Below, piece by piece: positions 1 to 8,521 of a stretch of 64,000 bases of DNA (its first letter is position 1; every line of letters starts with the position of its first letter). Made by a program: the position numbers and the translations under genes. The DNA lies in the NCBI GenBank assembly GCA_963704535.1, contig OY969916.1:1612001-1676000 (forward strand). Reading direction: 5' to 3'. The notes beneath the pieces were generated by a model. That model saw only the letters and a program-made list of their open reading frames with translations. It ran no database searches and was not told the DNA's origin. Source of the DNA: G963704535 sp963704535 (GTDB taxonomy: Bacteria; Chloroflexota; Chloroflexia; Chloroflexales; Roseiflexaceae).

Positions 1-57
1 CTCAGTCTCCCCACTCACATTGTAAAGGAGAGCAGCGCTCCACGAAACTCTGTCTAA
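1..57. repeat. Right half of intergenic palindromic repeat, family B
   Basis: The segment carries the CTCAGTCTCCCC, CACATTGTAAAG and GAAACTCTGTCTAA motifs. These match the right half of the fuller copies at 4223-4346 and 5787-5897. The window edge cuts off the left half. Confidence 0.6.
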
Positions 58-60
58 CTA

Positions 61-95
61 CATTCTACATTCTCAATTTTCAATTCTCAATTCAA
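61..95. repeat. AT-rich word repeat, family C
   Basis: This is a run of CAATTCTCAATTTTCAATT-type words in otherwise GC-rich DNA. Related copies lie at 4342-4413, 15726-15788, 30579-30711 and 63419-63501. The dgkA stop codon (87-89) lies inside it. Confidence 0.7.
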
Positions 96-518
96 GACCA
101 GCGCGAGTAGCCGCGGCAAAAACACGATCAGCCCGACGATCAGCGACGCGATAGCGGTCAACAGCACGGTGCCGGCCGCGACATCCTTGGCGACCTTCGC
201 CATTGGGTGATACTCCGGCGAGGCCAGGTCCACCGTCGCCTCGACTGCGGTGTTCACCCCCTCGGCCGCGAGCACCAGCGCGATCGTCAGCACCAGCGCC
301 AGCCATTCGCTGCGCGTGATCCGCAGCAGAAAGCCGAGCGCCACGGCCGCCAGCCCGATCCCGACATGGATCTTAGCGTTGCGCTGGCTCCAGAGCAGGT
401 AGCCCAGGCCCGCGAAGGCGAAACGAAACGAGGACAGCAGCGTCGACGCGCGCGCGACTTCCGGCTGCTGCGGGGCGGTCTCCGGCAGTTCCGGGGTGGT
501 GGGGGGTGGGACGATCAT
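87..518 (-). CDS. dgkA: Diacylglycerol/undecaprenol kinase (DagK family)
   Basis: This is a small integral membrane kinase that phosphorylates undecaprenol or diacylglycerol, supporting lipid-carrier recycling. The 143-residue product has an amphipathic start, about three membrane segments and the family signature EGVNTAVEATVDL followed by HPMAKVAKDVAAGTVLL, which holds the catalytic Glu and metal/ATP-contacting residues. Its Pro-rich N-terminus of roughly 20 residues is longer than in E. coli DgkA and resembles Gram-positive and Chloroflexota forms. It lies near ybeY and pgpH, a grouping seen in many bacteria. The last residues (VLN) and the stop come from the family C repeat. The family call is secure; the substrate (undecaprenol rather than diacylglycerol) is inferred. 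Confidence 0.9.
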   Translation of the reverse strand: MIVPPPTTPELPETAPQQPEVARASTLLSSFRFAFAGLGYLLWSQRNAKIHVGIGLAAVALGFLLRITRSEWLALVLTIALVLAAEGVNTAVEATVDLASPEYHPMAKVAKDVAAGTVLLTAIASLIVGLIVFLPRLLALVLN

Positions 519-570
519 GGTATGCTTGCCACCTTACTACGACCAAGCGCGGCATGATGCCAATGCCAAT

Positions 571-1435
571 TCAAGCGGTTTGCGAGTTGCTCTCGCTCCA
601 ATGAGCGGCCGCCAGGGTGATGTCAAGACCTTCACGCCGCACGCGCAGGTCGTAGTAGAGCAAGGTAATCGCGATCTGAGACACGGAGCAGATCAGCAGC
701 TCGGCCACCAACGCAAGCAGCCCGATCCAGCCAACTGGACTGCCGGACGGGAAACAGAAACACCCAGCGATTGAGCAGCGTCAGGCCAATAAACGGCGCC
801 AGCAGCGCTAGCCGGATCAGCGCCAGCGCCGGCACTAGGAACACCAGCGCGCGCGGCGCATCGCGCCAGACCAGGCTCCAACTGCGGTACAGCGACGCCG
901 GCAGCGAGCGCTTCTCGATCGCCAGGACCTGGGGCGCGAACAACACCGGCAGCCGCGCCAGCTCGGCCAGCGGCCCCAGACCCAGCAACCGTAGCCCAAT
1001 CACAGGTATCCCCGTCAGCAGCGCCAAGGCCAGACTACGGAAGAAGGACCACCGGATCTCACGCCATGCCACCCGGCCGTGTAGGTAGGCCTGCTCAACC
1101 GCCGGAGCAAATGCCGTGGCCATGAGCGACCAGAGAATCGCCCCATCGGCAAAGCAAACCTCACGAAAAAACATGAACGGCAGCATTCCCAAGGCATTGC
1201 CCGGATCACCACGCCGGCCAGCGAATACTACGTAGCTCAACATCTCGTTGACACCTGCGAAGGACAGGATGAGTACTCCGAGCAGGAGCCATAGAAGCGA
1301 TGGTAGCGCCAGCACAACCACGAAGGTTCTCAGGTGGGCACGGTAGAGCGAGAACGCAATATCAAGCAGCTCCGGGATGGTACGCGGCCGCAACTCCGGC
1401 TTGTACTCTCGCAACTCGACACTACGCATAGGCAC
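571..1435 (-). CDS. Multi-pass membrane protein, frameshifted near its C-terminus
   Basis: The product is a membrane protein of about 285 residues that starts MPMRSVELREYKPELRPRT. It has a cytosolic IPELLDIAFSLYRAHLRTF segment followed by several hydrophobic helices. This layout is typical of proteins annotated as glycerophosphoryl diester phosphodiesterase membrane-domain-like, whose function is unknown. The frame beginning at 1435 runs to 632 but its last 35 or so residues turn polar. Dropping one base near 745 (TTTCCCGTCC) restores a hydrophobic helix and the tail ITLLYYDLRVRREGLDITLA, ending at 571. YYDLRxRREG is the usual C-terminal signature of this family, so the gene is probably 571-1435 with a +1 insertion. 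Enzyme activity is not supported. Confidence 0.6.
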
Positions 1436-1443
1436 CTGATACT

Positions 1444-1547
1444 AAGAAACTGTCTGAAAAGGCCCGCGCGCCACTCGCATCAGTAGTGGAAAAGGGATTC
1501 TTGAGGGGCGGCCCCCTCAAACTCCCCCTTTTCAAACAGTCTCTAAG
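1444..1547. repeat. Intergenic palindromic repeat, family A (full copy)
   Basis: The outer arms AGAAACTGTCTGAAAAGG and CCTTTTCAAACAGTCTCT form near-perfect terminal inverted repeats. The core GTGGAAAAGGGATTCTTGAG/GGGCGGCCCC/CTCAAACTCCCCC is itself palindromic. The right end overlaps the ybeY stop codon. The palindrome ending in a T-run could act as a terminator, which is inferred. Confidence 0.8.
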
Positions 1548-2022
1548 AACGGCTCAACCCAAGCCGCTCCATCACCGTCTCCTCGCGCGCGCGCATCTCC
1601 GCCGCGTCAGCCTCGCCGCGCTCGTGGTCATAGCCAAGCAGGTGCAGCACCCCATGGGCCGTCAGGTACGCCAACTCGCGCTCAACAGCGTGACCATACT
1701 CGGCGGCTTGGGCCACCACGCGCTCGTACGAGATCGCGATATCGCCCAGGTAGCGCGGCACCTCCGGCGGGCGCACAAACGTTGGGTGGGCGCCGGCCTG
1801 CTCGTCATCGGCGAACGACAGCACGTCAGTCGGCGCATCGACGCCGCGGTAGTCGCGATTCAACCGATGCAGCTCCGCGTCGTCGGTCACTAGCACGCCG
1901 ACCTCGATCGCCCCCATAGTGCCTTCGACCGCCAGCGCCGCCTCGACCGCCCGCACGATCAGCGTGGCGTCGACCTCGGAGGCGAAACGATCGTCGGTTT
2001 GAACATCGACATCAATCATCAT
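1543..2022 (-). CDS. ybeY: Endoribonuclease YbeY
   Basis: YbeY is a zinc-dependent single-strand endoribonuclease used in 16S rRNA 3'-end maturation and ribosome quality control. The 159-residue product, a typical length, has the family motif HGVLHLLGYDHERGEA (HxxxHxxxxxH) near residues 120-135 and the upstream PTDVLSFAD signature. Its start codon overlaps the pgpH stop by four bases (ATGA), so the two are translationally coupled. The stop lies in a family A repeat, so the final residues SRS are at the repeat boundary. Confidence 0.95.
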   Translation of the reverse strand: MMIDVDVQTDDRFASEVDATLIVRAVEAALAVEGTMGAIEVGVLVTDDAELHRLNRDYRGVDAPTDVLSFADDEQAGAHPTFVRPPEVPRYLGDIAISYERVVAQAAEYGHAVERELAYLTAHGVLHLLGYDHERGEADAAEMRAREETVMERLGLSRS

Positions 2023-4211
2023 GATGACTTCACCACTTGCGGCGCATAATCCACACGCGGGTGATAGATACCCTGGAGCGTATTGACGAATGCCTGCTTG
2101 ATCCGCGCGATATCCTGGAGCGTCAGCGGGCTCTCGTCAAGCTGGCCGCTGCGGATACGCTCGTCGATAATCGAGCCGACCAGCTCCTCCAGCGTCTGCT
2201 TGCCGTCCTGGCCGCGACCGTTGCCGTTGCCGTGCTCCTCGCGCGCTGAAATGATCTTCCCATTCTGGGCCTTCGAGCGCACCGTCGCCTCGACCGTATC
2301 GGCCAGCATCATGATCGCCTGCTCACGCGTTCGCGGCCGGGGGCCAGGGTAACGATAATCCTCGACATCGACCGCATCCTCTTTCTGGAGCGCGATCTGG
2401 TAGAAGTGCTTGATCACGCTGGTGCCGTGGTGCGCGGGGATGAACTCGACGATCTGGCGCGGCAGGCCGGCGGCACGGGCCATCTTGATGCCCTCGCGCA
2501 CATGCTCGGCGATGATCTCTGCACTGGTACGCGGGTCAAGCTCATTGTGAACATTCTCACGGTCGCTCTGATTGTCGGTGAAGAAGTACGGTCGGATAGT
2601 CTTGCCGATATCGTGATAGTAGGACGCGACCCGCAGCAGTAGCGCGTCGGCGCCGATCGCCTCGGCGGCGCTCTCGGCCAGGTTGCCCACGGCGACGCTG
2701 TGGTAGTAGGTGCCGGGTGCCTCGCGAATCAGCTTGCGTAGCAGCGGGTGGGCCGGGTGGGCCAGCTCCATCAGTTGCAGCGGCGTGACCACATCGGCCA
2801 GGTAGCCGACCAGGTTGTACAACCCAAGCGCGAGGATCGCCGACAGAATCCCATTAACCCCGCTGAAGGTCAGGATCGACACCCACTCGTCCGACGCTAG
2901 ACCGCCGGGCGCGGCCAGCCAGAGCGCCATCTGAAGCACCGCCGTCGCCGCCGCAATCGCCACACCGGCTATCAGAAACATCAGCGAGCGCTCGCCGCGA
3001 CCGACGGTAAAGATCCCCGCCATGCTGCCAAGCAGCATCGCCGCCGCCAGCGCGGCCTGATTATCGCCCAGAAACGCCACCAGCAGGCTCAACAGCGCCG
3101 TCGTAACCAGCGCCAGCCCGCGTTTGAACAGCGTCACCAGCAGCAGCCCCACGACACCTAACGGGAAGACATACGGCCACTGTGAGGCCAGCGGCAACAC
3201 AATCCGCGCCGCCAGCGCCGTCACCGCGAACAACCCCGCCAGGACCAGCAGGGGCCGTGCATTGGCCCAGACCTCGCGCTGCGCCCGGCCCAGGTAGACG
3301 CCGAAGATCCCCGCCAGCAGGGCCGCCAGCAGCCCTTGCCCGCTGAGCCGGAGCCAGTCGGTCCTGGTCTGAATCTCGCCAAGCGCCTCCAACTTCTCCT
3401 GGATAGCGGGCGTGACGATCTCGCCCTGGCGAACAATGCTCTCGCCTTCGAGGATCTGCACGTTGATCGGTTTAACTCCGTCGCGCGCCTCCTGCTTGCT
3501 CTGTATAGTCGCCGCCTCATCCAGCACTCGGTTGGCCTTCAGAAACGAACTGCTGAACAGCAGAATCAGCTCCTGCGGCTTGTCGGTCGCCACCTGCGAG
3601 CTCCAGTAGGGCAGCGAGCGCTCACGCAGCCGGGTCACGATCTCGTCGCTCAGCTCGTAGTCGTAGTCGCGCAGCGCCCGATCGTACAGGTTGAGCGACT
3701 CCTGGCGTACGCTGCCCCACTGGCCCGCCGGCAACCGGACGATCGATGTCGCCAGCGCCGGCGAGATCACCAGCGTGCTGTTGGGCAGTGGCAGCGCAGC
3801 GAGCTTGTCGCGCTTGGCAGCATTGTCGAGGGTTGGGTCGTCGCGGATCTGCGAGACCGTTTGCAGCAGATCGGCGAGCTGGGCGCGCTGCTGAACCAGA
3901 ATAGTTGGGTCGCGAGTATACTTGACGGTATCGGCGGAGCTCTCGGCGCCGATACGCTCCTTCTCGGTGAGCACGGTGCTCTCAAAAAAGACGCTGCTCC
4001 GCGCGCGGATGTCGATCGGGCTGGGCTTGTTGGGTAGCAGGCCAGGCGTCGTCGGCGGGCGCACGGCCAGGATCGCCCACAGCGACAGCGCGAGCGCCAC
4101 GATCACCAGCGCGAGCCGAATGCGGCGCCAGCGCTCTTGTTGCGCCGGTGAATGTGGCTGGCGCGCCTCACGCCGGGACGGCCAGAATCGAAAGCTCAAT
4201 CTCCGTCGCAT
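2019..4211 (-). CDS. PgpH-type 7TM-HD phosphodiesterase
   Basis: In Firmicutes this family (PgpH) hydrolyses cyclic di-AMP at the membrane. The 730-residue product has an N-terminal cytosolic stretch rich in Arg and one membrane helix near residues 30-50. An extracytosolic 7TMR-HDED domain follows (about 60-290), then a seven-helix block (about 300-480) and a C-terminal HD domain with YYHDIGK, the HD metal pair, near residue 531 and PAHHGTSVIKHFY further on. A Gly/Asn/Gln-rich insert (HGNGNGRGQDG) sits late in the HD domain. It overlaps ybeY, a gene order conserved in many phyla. Family membership is clear; the c-di-AMP substrate is by homology only, and no diadenylate cyclase is in view. Confidence 0.9.
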   Translation of the reverse strand: MRRRLSFRFWPSRREARQPHSPAQQERWRRIRLALVIVALALSLWAILAVRPPTTPGLLPNKPSPIDIRARSSVFFESTVLTEKERIGAESSADTVKYTRDPTILVQQRAQLADLLQTVSQIRDDPTLDNAAKRDKLAALPLPNSTLVISPALATSIVRLPAGQWGSVRQESLNLYDRALRDYDYELSDEIVTRLRERSLPYWSSQVATDKPQELILLFSSSFLKANRVLDEAATIQSKQEARDGVKPINVQILEGESIVRQGEIVTPAIQEKLEALGEIQTRTDWLRLSGQGLLAALLAGIFGVYLGRAQREVWANARPLLVLAGLFAVTALAARIVLPLASQWPYVFPLGVVGLLLVTLFKRGLALVTTALLSLLVAFLGDNQAALAAAMLLGSMAGIFTVGRGERSLMFLIAGVAIAAATAVLQMALWLAAPGGLASDEWVSILTFSGVNGILSAILALGLYNLVGYLADVVTPLQLMELAHPAHPLLRKLIREAPGTYYHSVAVGNLAESAAEAIGADALLLRVASYYHDIGKTIRPYFFTDNQSDRENVHNELDPRTSAEIIAEHVREGIKMARAAGLPRQIVEFIPAHHGTSVIKHFYQIALQKEDAVDVEDYRYPGPRPRTREQAIMMLADTVEATVRSKAQNGKIISAREEHGNGNGRGQDGKQTLEELVGSIIDERIRSGQLDESPLTLQDIARIKQAFVNTLQGIYHPRVDYAPQVVKSS

Positions 4212-4222
4212 AATTCGCCCTG

Positions 4223-4346
4223 TAAGACAAGGTTTTCGGGAGCTTTACAGTTCTGGGAAAAAAGGGGGTTTGAGGGGGCAGCCCCCTCAGTCTCCCCCCA
4301 CCCACATTGTAAAGTGGAATGCCGCCTTCCGAAACCTTGTCTAAGA
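4223..4346. repeat. Intergenic palindromic repeat, family B (full copy)
   Basis: The outer arms TAAGACAAGGTTTTCGG and CCGAAACCTTGTCTAAG are inverted repeats. The interior has GAGCTTTACAGTTCTGGG on the left, CCCACATTGTAAAGTGG on the right and a central GGTTTGAGGGGGCAGCCCCCTCA palindrome. The central palindrome is shared with family A but the ends differ. It lies in the 5' flank of pgpH. Confidence 0.8.
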
Positions 4347-4413
4347 ATAGAAAATTGAGAATTGAGGAAGAGCAATCGCGTCTTTTCAATTCTCAATTCT
4401 CAATTTTCAATTC
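4342..4413. repeat. AT-rich word repeat, family C (palindromic pair)
   Basis: Two inverted blocks, AGAAAATTGAGAATTGAG and TTCAATTCTCAATTCTCAATTTTCAATT, flank a short GC spacer and can fold into a hairpin. The yqeY stop (4407-4409) lies inside, so its last Asn codon is repeat-derived. Confidence 0.75.
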
Positions 4414-4922
4414 TGCTGGGTCAGGATCTCGCGCGCGAGCTGATTGATCAACCGTCCGTCGGCGCGGCCCTTGAACTGCTGCATCAGCGCGGGCATAACC
4501 TTCCCCATATCGGCGATGCTGGCAGCGCCGAGCTCGCCGATCGCCGCTGCGAGCTGCGGGCGCAGCTCCTCGGCGGTGAGCTGGCGCGGCAGGTAGGCCT
4601 CCAGGATCACAGCCTCGGCCTCCTCCTGGCCGGCCAGGTCCTCGCGGCCGCCTTTCCGATACAGCTCGGCCGCGTCGTGCCGCCGCTTGGCCTCTTTGGC
4701 GATCGTCTCCTGCTGGGCCACCTCGCCCAACGGCGCGTTGCGATCGATCGCGACCGAGGACTCCGGCCCGCCCTCGGGCGCGGCGTCATACGCATCCTTG
4801 ACCATCGCCATCTGGGCATTTTTCAACGCCGCCAGGGCCATACGAATAACGTCTACACGCAGCTTCTCCCCGCCGCGCATCGCCGCTTTCAGATCCTGCT
4901 GTAGCTGTTCCTGAATATTCAT
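4407..4922 (-). CDS. yqeY: GatB/YqeY domain protein
   Basis: This is a cytosolic helical protein of 171 residues. It matches the YqeY family, which resembles the tail domain of GatB and is thought to bind tRNA or aminoacyl-tRNA. The sequence opens with the characteristic QEQLQQDLKAAMRGGEKLRVDVIRM and ends with GKVMPALMQQFKGRADGRLI, the conserved C-terminal helix. A 15-20 residue insert rich in Ala, Pro and Glu after residue 45 (DAAPEGGPESS) is longer than usual. It is preceded by a plausible AGGTACAAGC leader. It lies between a family C repeat and a family A repeat. Confidence 0.9.
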   Translation of the reverse strand: MNIQEQLQQDLKAAMRGGEKLRVDVIRMALAALKNAQMAMVKDAYDAAPEGGPESSVAIDRNAPLGEVAQQETIAKEAKRRHDAAELYRKGGREDLAGQEEAEAVILEAYLPRQLTAEELRPQLAAAIGELGAASIADMGKVMPALMQQFKGRADGRLINQLAREILTQQN

Positions 4923-4999
4923 GCTTGTACCTCTGCCTCACCCCAATTCGATATCGCCGTATTGTAGCAGATCACTGCGCCTGGCGCCGCTCAGGGACT

Positions 5000-5103
5000 T
5001 AGAGGCTGTCTGAGAAGAGTATTGTCTGGCCTACGATTTGTGGTGGAAAGGGGATTCTTGAGGGGCGGCCCCCTCAAACTCCCTCTTTTCAGACCGTCTC
5101 TCA
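5000..5103. repeat. Intergenic palindromic repeat, family A
   Basis: The arms AGAGGCTGTCTGAGAAGAG and CTCTTTTCAGACCGTCTCTCA flank TGTGGTGGAAAGGGGATTCTTGAGGGGCGG/CCCCCTCAAACTCCC. Its right end reaches the gmk stop codon (5101-5103). Confidence 0.8.
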
Positions 5104-5733
5104 AAGCACAACCCGGCGTGGGCACACGCGCTGCTTCTCAGCGACGATGATCGCCCGAATCTGTCCCACCGCATCGTCCAGATGGTCCTGGCTATTGAGC
5201 ACCACGTAATCAAACTGATCGACCGCCTCCATCTCGCGGCGCGCCAGCCCCAGCCGCTGCTCCATCTGGTCGGGCAACTCGGTGCGGCGCCATTGCAAGC
5301 GCGTGTGCAGCTCCTCGAACTTGCCGGGCAGCACGAAGATGAACACCGCCCCCGGCGCGAGCTGCCGGATCGTCGCGGCGCCCTGAATGTCGATCCGCAA
5401 GATGACATCCAGGCCGCTCTCCAACCCCAAGCGCACCTCGCTCTTAGGGATGCCTTTGTAGTGGCCGTAGACCTCCGCCCACTCCAAAAGCTCCTCCTTG
5501 GCGATCATCGCCTCAAATTGCTCCTGGGTAACGAAGTGATAATCGTAGCCGTCGCGCTCGCCAGGGCGCACCGGCCGGCTCGTGGCGGTGACGACGAAAT
5601 GGAACGGAAACCCGAACTCGCGCATCCGCATCAAGATCGAGTCCTTGCCCACACCAGACGGGCCTGAGATGACGACCAGCAGCGAGCGGGCGGGCTTGCC
5701 GTCGAGGAGCGGGTTGCGATTGTCGTCCATCAT
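5101..5733 (-). CDS. gmk: Guanylate kinase
   Basis: This enzyme phosphorylates GMP to GDP with ATP. The P-loop SGPSGVGKDS sits near the N-terminus and is followed by the family motif TSRPVRPGERDGYDYHFVT (GMP binding). Further in are LEWAEVYGHYKGIPKSEV and VILRIDIQGAATIRQ, all in usual spacing. The length of about 210 residues is normal. The start is uncertain: ATG codons lie at 5745, 5733 and 5730, and the AGAGGT just upstream of the last two favours one of them. The C-terminus ends at a family A repeat. Confidence 0.93.
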   Translation of the reverse strand: MMDDNRNPLLDGKPARSLLVVISGPSGVGKDSILMRMREFGFPFHFVVTATSRPVRPGERDGYDYHFVTQEQFEAMIAKEELLEWAEVYGHYKGIPKSEVRLGLESGLDVILRIDIQGAATIRQLAPGAVFIFVLPGKFEELHTRLQWRRTELPDQMEQRLGLARREMEAVDQFDYVVLNSQDHLDDAVGQIRAIIVAEKQRVCPRRVVL

Positions 5734-5786
5734 ACCTCTGTCCATGCTATAATCAAGTCGCAAGCAACATGATCAAATAAGGAATA

Positions 5787-5897
5787 AGGTTCTGTGGAGC
5801 TTTACAGTTCTGGGCAAAAAGGGTTTGAGGGGCTGCCCCTCAATCTCCCCCACCCAGATTATAAAATAGAACGGCGCCACCCAAAACCTTGTCTAAA
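5787..5897. repeat. Intergenic palindromic repeat, family B
   Basis: The left end AAGGTTCTGTGGAGCTTTACAG and right end CACCCAAAACCTTGTCTAA flank a GGGTTTGAGGGGCTGCCCCTCAATCTCCCCC core. It fills the divergent gmk/rqcH intergenic space, so any promoters for these genes lie in or beside it. Confidence 0.75.
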
Positions 5898-5905
5898 TCG
5901 CACAA

Positions 5906-7742
5906 ATGTATTTTGATGCATTAACCCTCGTTGCCGTCGCCGAGGATCTGCGGGCGACCATCCTCGGCGGGCGAATCCAGCATGTTCGGCTCCCCAGCCA
6001 GTTGAGCGTGGCGATCGAAATTTACGCACACGGCCGGCGCCACCACCTGCTGCTCTCGGCCCACCCGCAACTCACCCGCATCCACCTAAGCGCCGCCAAG
6101 CCGTCGCGCGGAGTCGATCGTGAGACGCCGCTGCTGCTGCTGCTGCGCAAATATATCGTCGGCGGGCGTATCGTGGCGATCGAACAGCCGGAACTTGAGC
6201 GGGTGTTGCTGCTAAGTATAGCCAAAGGACCGCAAGCGCGCAACACGCCGGCGGAGGACGGCACGGAGCCGGATCAGCACCCATTCGACGACCTCGATCA
6301 GCAAGATGCGCTCCTTGATGACGAACAAACGCTGCGCTGCGAGCTGATCATCGAGGCGATGGAGCGGCGCGGCAATATTATCCTAGTCGGCAACGATAAC
6401 ATCATCCTGGAGAGCGCCCGCCACGTGACCCCGCGGATAAGTCGCCGCCCGGTCCAACCCCACGAGCCCTACGAACTCCCGCCGCGCCAGGACAAGCGCG
6501 ACCCGCGCCACGCCAGCGCCGAGGGCGTGCGCGCGCTTCTGGAAAGCGCCGAGACCGATCTGGCCCGCGCGCTGGTGGGCGCCTACCGCGGGCTCTCGCC
6601 GCTGGCGGCCCGCGAGGCGGTCTACCGAGCCACCGGCCAGGCCGCCGCCCAGCTTGCGCCCGAGCTGCCCTGGGCCGCAGTCGCCGAGGCCGTGCGGGCG
6701 CTCTGGACCGCGCCGTGGCTGCCGTGCCTGGCCGCCGAGGCCGGGCCACTGGCCTTCGCGCCCTACCTGCTGACCCACCTTGCGCCGGTCCAGCCGCAGC
6801 CGTCGATCAGCGCCGCGCTGGAGACATTCTATGCCACACGCGAGCAGCTTACCTCGCACCAGCAGCGGCGCGATACCGTACGCCACCAGCTCGAAGAGGC
6901 CCGCGAGCGCCTGGATCGGCAGCGCCGCCTGTTGGCCGAGGAGATGGCCCGCGCCAATGACATGGATCGGCTGCGCTGGGAAGGCGAGATGATCTACGGC
7001 TTCCTCCACCTGATCGCGCCCGGCCAGGCGTCGCTCGTGGTTGAGGGCCGCGCGATCGCGCTCGACCCGCAGCGCACCCCGGTGGAGAATGCCCAGGAGC
7101 GCTTCCACGCCTACGACAAGGCCAAGAGCGCGCTCACCGGCGTGCCCGACCTGCTGCGCGCCGTCGAGACGCGCCTGGCCGGCCTCCAGGAGACGCTGAC
7201 GCTGCTGGAGCTGGCCGAAGGCTTCGAGCAGATCGAGGCGATCGCCGCCGAAGCCGTCGAGCAGGGCTACGTTCGTGAGCAGCCGGCTGGTCGCAAAAAG
7301 CAAAAGATCCGGCGCCAGCCGCCGCTGCGGGTCGAGTCGAGCGACGGCTATACGATCTACGTGGGCCGCAGCGCCGGACAGAACGAGCATGTTACCTTCA
7401 AGATCGGCGCCCACGACGACCTCTGGCTGCACGCCCGCGGCATCCCCGGCGGCCACGTGATCATCAAGAGCGGTGGGCGCGAGGTGCCCGAGCCGAACCC
7501 TGCGCGAGGCGGCCGGGCTGGCGGCCTACTTCAGCCAGCACCGCAGCGAGAGCGCGGTGGACGTCGAGATCGCCCGGCGCAGCCAGGTGCGCCGCATCCC
7601 CGACGCGCCAGCCGGCCTGGTCAACTACCGGGCCGATCGCACCATCCGCGTGGCGCCGCGCCCACCAGACCGACGACCGACGACCGACGACAGACGATCG
7701 ATGGCGATCATAGGCAGATGTAATGATCCTACTGGAGGGTGA
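5906..7742 (+). CDS. rqcH: RqcH/NFACT family ribosome quality-control protein, frameshifted
   Basis: RqcH (NFACT family, related to Rqc2 and formerly called fibronectin-binding protein) binds stalled 50S subunits and directs Ala-tail addition. The product has an NFACT-N domain starting FDALTLVAVAEDL, a central coiled coil (RHQLEEARERLDRQRRLLAEEM) and the C-terminal NFACT-R block (YTIYVGRSAGQNEHVTFKIG, WLHARGIPGGHVIIKSGGR). The first frame then goes off into Pro/Arg-rich sequence to 7723. Skipping one C near 7491 gives RTLREAAGLAAYFSQHRSES and DAPAGLVNYRADRTIRV, the true family C-terminus, ending at 7742. The last 20 or so residues are encoded by a CCGACGACCGACGA word repeat. The insertion may be a sequencing error. 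Confidence 0.85.
7665..7702. repeat. CCGACGA word repeat (family H)
   Basis: Repeated GACCGACGACCGACGAC words merge into the 3' end of the rqcH coding frame. Similar word repeats occur at 45320-45358 and 60600-60653. Confidence 0.6.
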
Positions 7743-7749
7743 GAATATG

Positions 7750-7962
7750 AGTAAGAGAGCGTTCGGAAAACATGGCGCTTTTTCGATGCCTATTCTCAGA
7801 TATGGTTGCGCTTTCCATCCACAAATGAATTTGTGGCCTGAAATCGCAAACACGTTCAAACGTGTTCGGGATCGAGCTTCAACGTGTTTGAACACGTTTA
7901 CTGGTTTCAGGCATCGAATTCATTCGATGATGACCGCAGCATTTCCAAACGCCCTCTAAGCA
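7750..7962. mobile_element. Long imperfect inverted repeat, MITE-like
   Basis: The two halves are imperfect reverse complements. AGAGAGCGTTCGGAAAACATG at the left matches TAGAGGGCGTTTGGAAATGC read back from the right end. AATGAATTTGTGGCCTGAAAT matches AATGAATTCGATGCCTGAAAC. The centre contains AACACGTTCAAACGTGTT and CAACGTGTTTGAACACGTT. It has lower GC than its surroundings. A 78-codon open frame across it has no protein character. It is best explained as a non-autonomous element or a decayed insertion; no transposase is adjacent. Confidence 0.55.
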
Positions 7963-8028
7963 AAAAAGCAGCGCCCGGATCACCCGGACGCCGCAATAAC
8001 AATTTCAGTGGACAGAAGATGCACGCGA

Positions 8029-8247
8029 TCAAAAGGCGGGAATGAGCTTCGCGTACCAGACATTGCTGACGGTTCTACCGACCGTGGTTAAAATCGCCAC
8101 GCACACGACCATAATCAGCACAAGGATGAGACCATACTCGACCAAACCTTGCGCCGGACGCCGCTCGTAGCGCAGCACCTGGAACCAGACCAGGGCGCGA
8201 AGCGCCGCCAATGAGAGGGTAGAGTGAAGGGAAGACAGCCTCCGCAT
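8029..8247 (-). CDS. Flp-type (type IVb) pilin
   Basis: This is a 72-residue prepilin. A basic leader of about 30 residues ends RRPAQG, followed by LVEYGLILVLIMVVCVAILTTVG. The Gly before a hydrophobic stretch with Glu at +3 and a Tyr next to it is the Flp/Fap prepilin peptidase site, with the expected single helix. Flp pilins form adhesive Tad pili exported by TadA. A tadA-like gene lies 49 kb away at 57443, and no other tad gene adjoins this one. A near-consensus ribosome site and an extended -10 promoter precede it. Confidence 0.85.
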   Translation of the reverse strand: MRRLSSLHSTLSLAALRALVWFQVLRYERRPAQGLVEYGLILVLIMVVCVAILTTVGRTVSNVWYAKLIPAF

Positions 8248-8253
8248 CTGATG

Positions 8254-8265
8254 TCACCTCCTTTC
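8254..8265 (-). promoter_or_regulatory. Near-perfect Shine-Dalgarno of the pilin gene
   Basis: Read on the minus strand, GAAAGGAGGTGA lies six bases before the pilin ATG. It is almost fully complementary to the 16S rRNA 3' end and far stronger than the ribosome sites of neighbouring genes, consistent with high pilin expression. Confidence 0.85.
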
Positions 8266-8392
8266 AGGGAAAGATGTAAACCACGACGGTGGAGACGGCG
8301 ATCGAAGCGAGCGGGCTGGTCTAACAAGTGGGCCGACCCCTGGGCGCTCGTCGTCATCTGAAACGAAGGGTCGCATAAAGAAGACTTATTTC

Positions 8393-8401
8393 ATTATATC
8401 A
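8393..8401 (-). promoter_or_regulatory. Extended -10 promoter for the pilin
   Basis: The minus strand reads TGATATAAT, a TGnTATAAT extended -10, about 150 bases upstream of the pilin start. No good -35 is at proper distance, as expected for extended -10 promoters. It implies a long 5' leader. Confidence 0.5.
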
Positions 8402-8491
8402 GCGCGCGCAATAGTTCTCTGGTAATGGGTAGGAATGGGATACGAGGGAGAATCGTAGTCGATCTTGACACCAGCTTGTCAGCCTCATCTA

Positions 8492-8521
8492 TTGACATGT
8501 ATTCTGAGGATCAGTTACAAT
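8492..8521 (+). promoter_or_regulatory. Sigma-70-like promoter for dedA
   Basis: TTGACA (8492-8497), an 18-base spacer and TACAAT (8516-8521) lie about 80 bases before the dedA start. The region 8402-8600 otherwise holds no convincing gene. Confidence 0.6.

Noticed and set aside
6383..7456. Long minus-strand open frame (357 codons) opposite rqcH
   Set aside because: It is antisense to a clear NFACT protein, and has composition typical of the reverse frame of GC-rich genes; no family resemblance.
7723..7959. 78-codon plus-strand frame
   Set aside because: It lies across the imperfect inverted repeat and shows no protein-like pattern.
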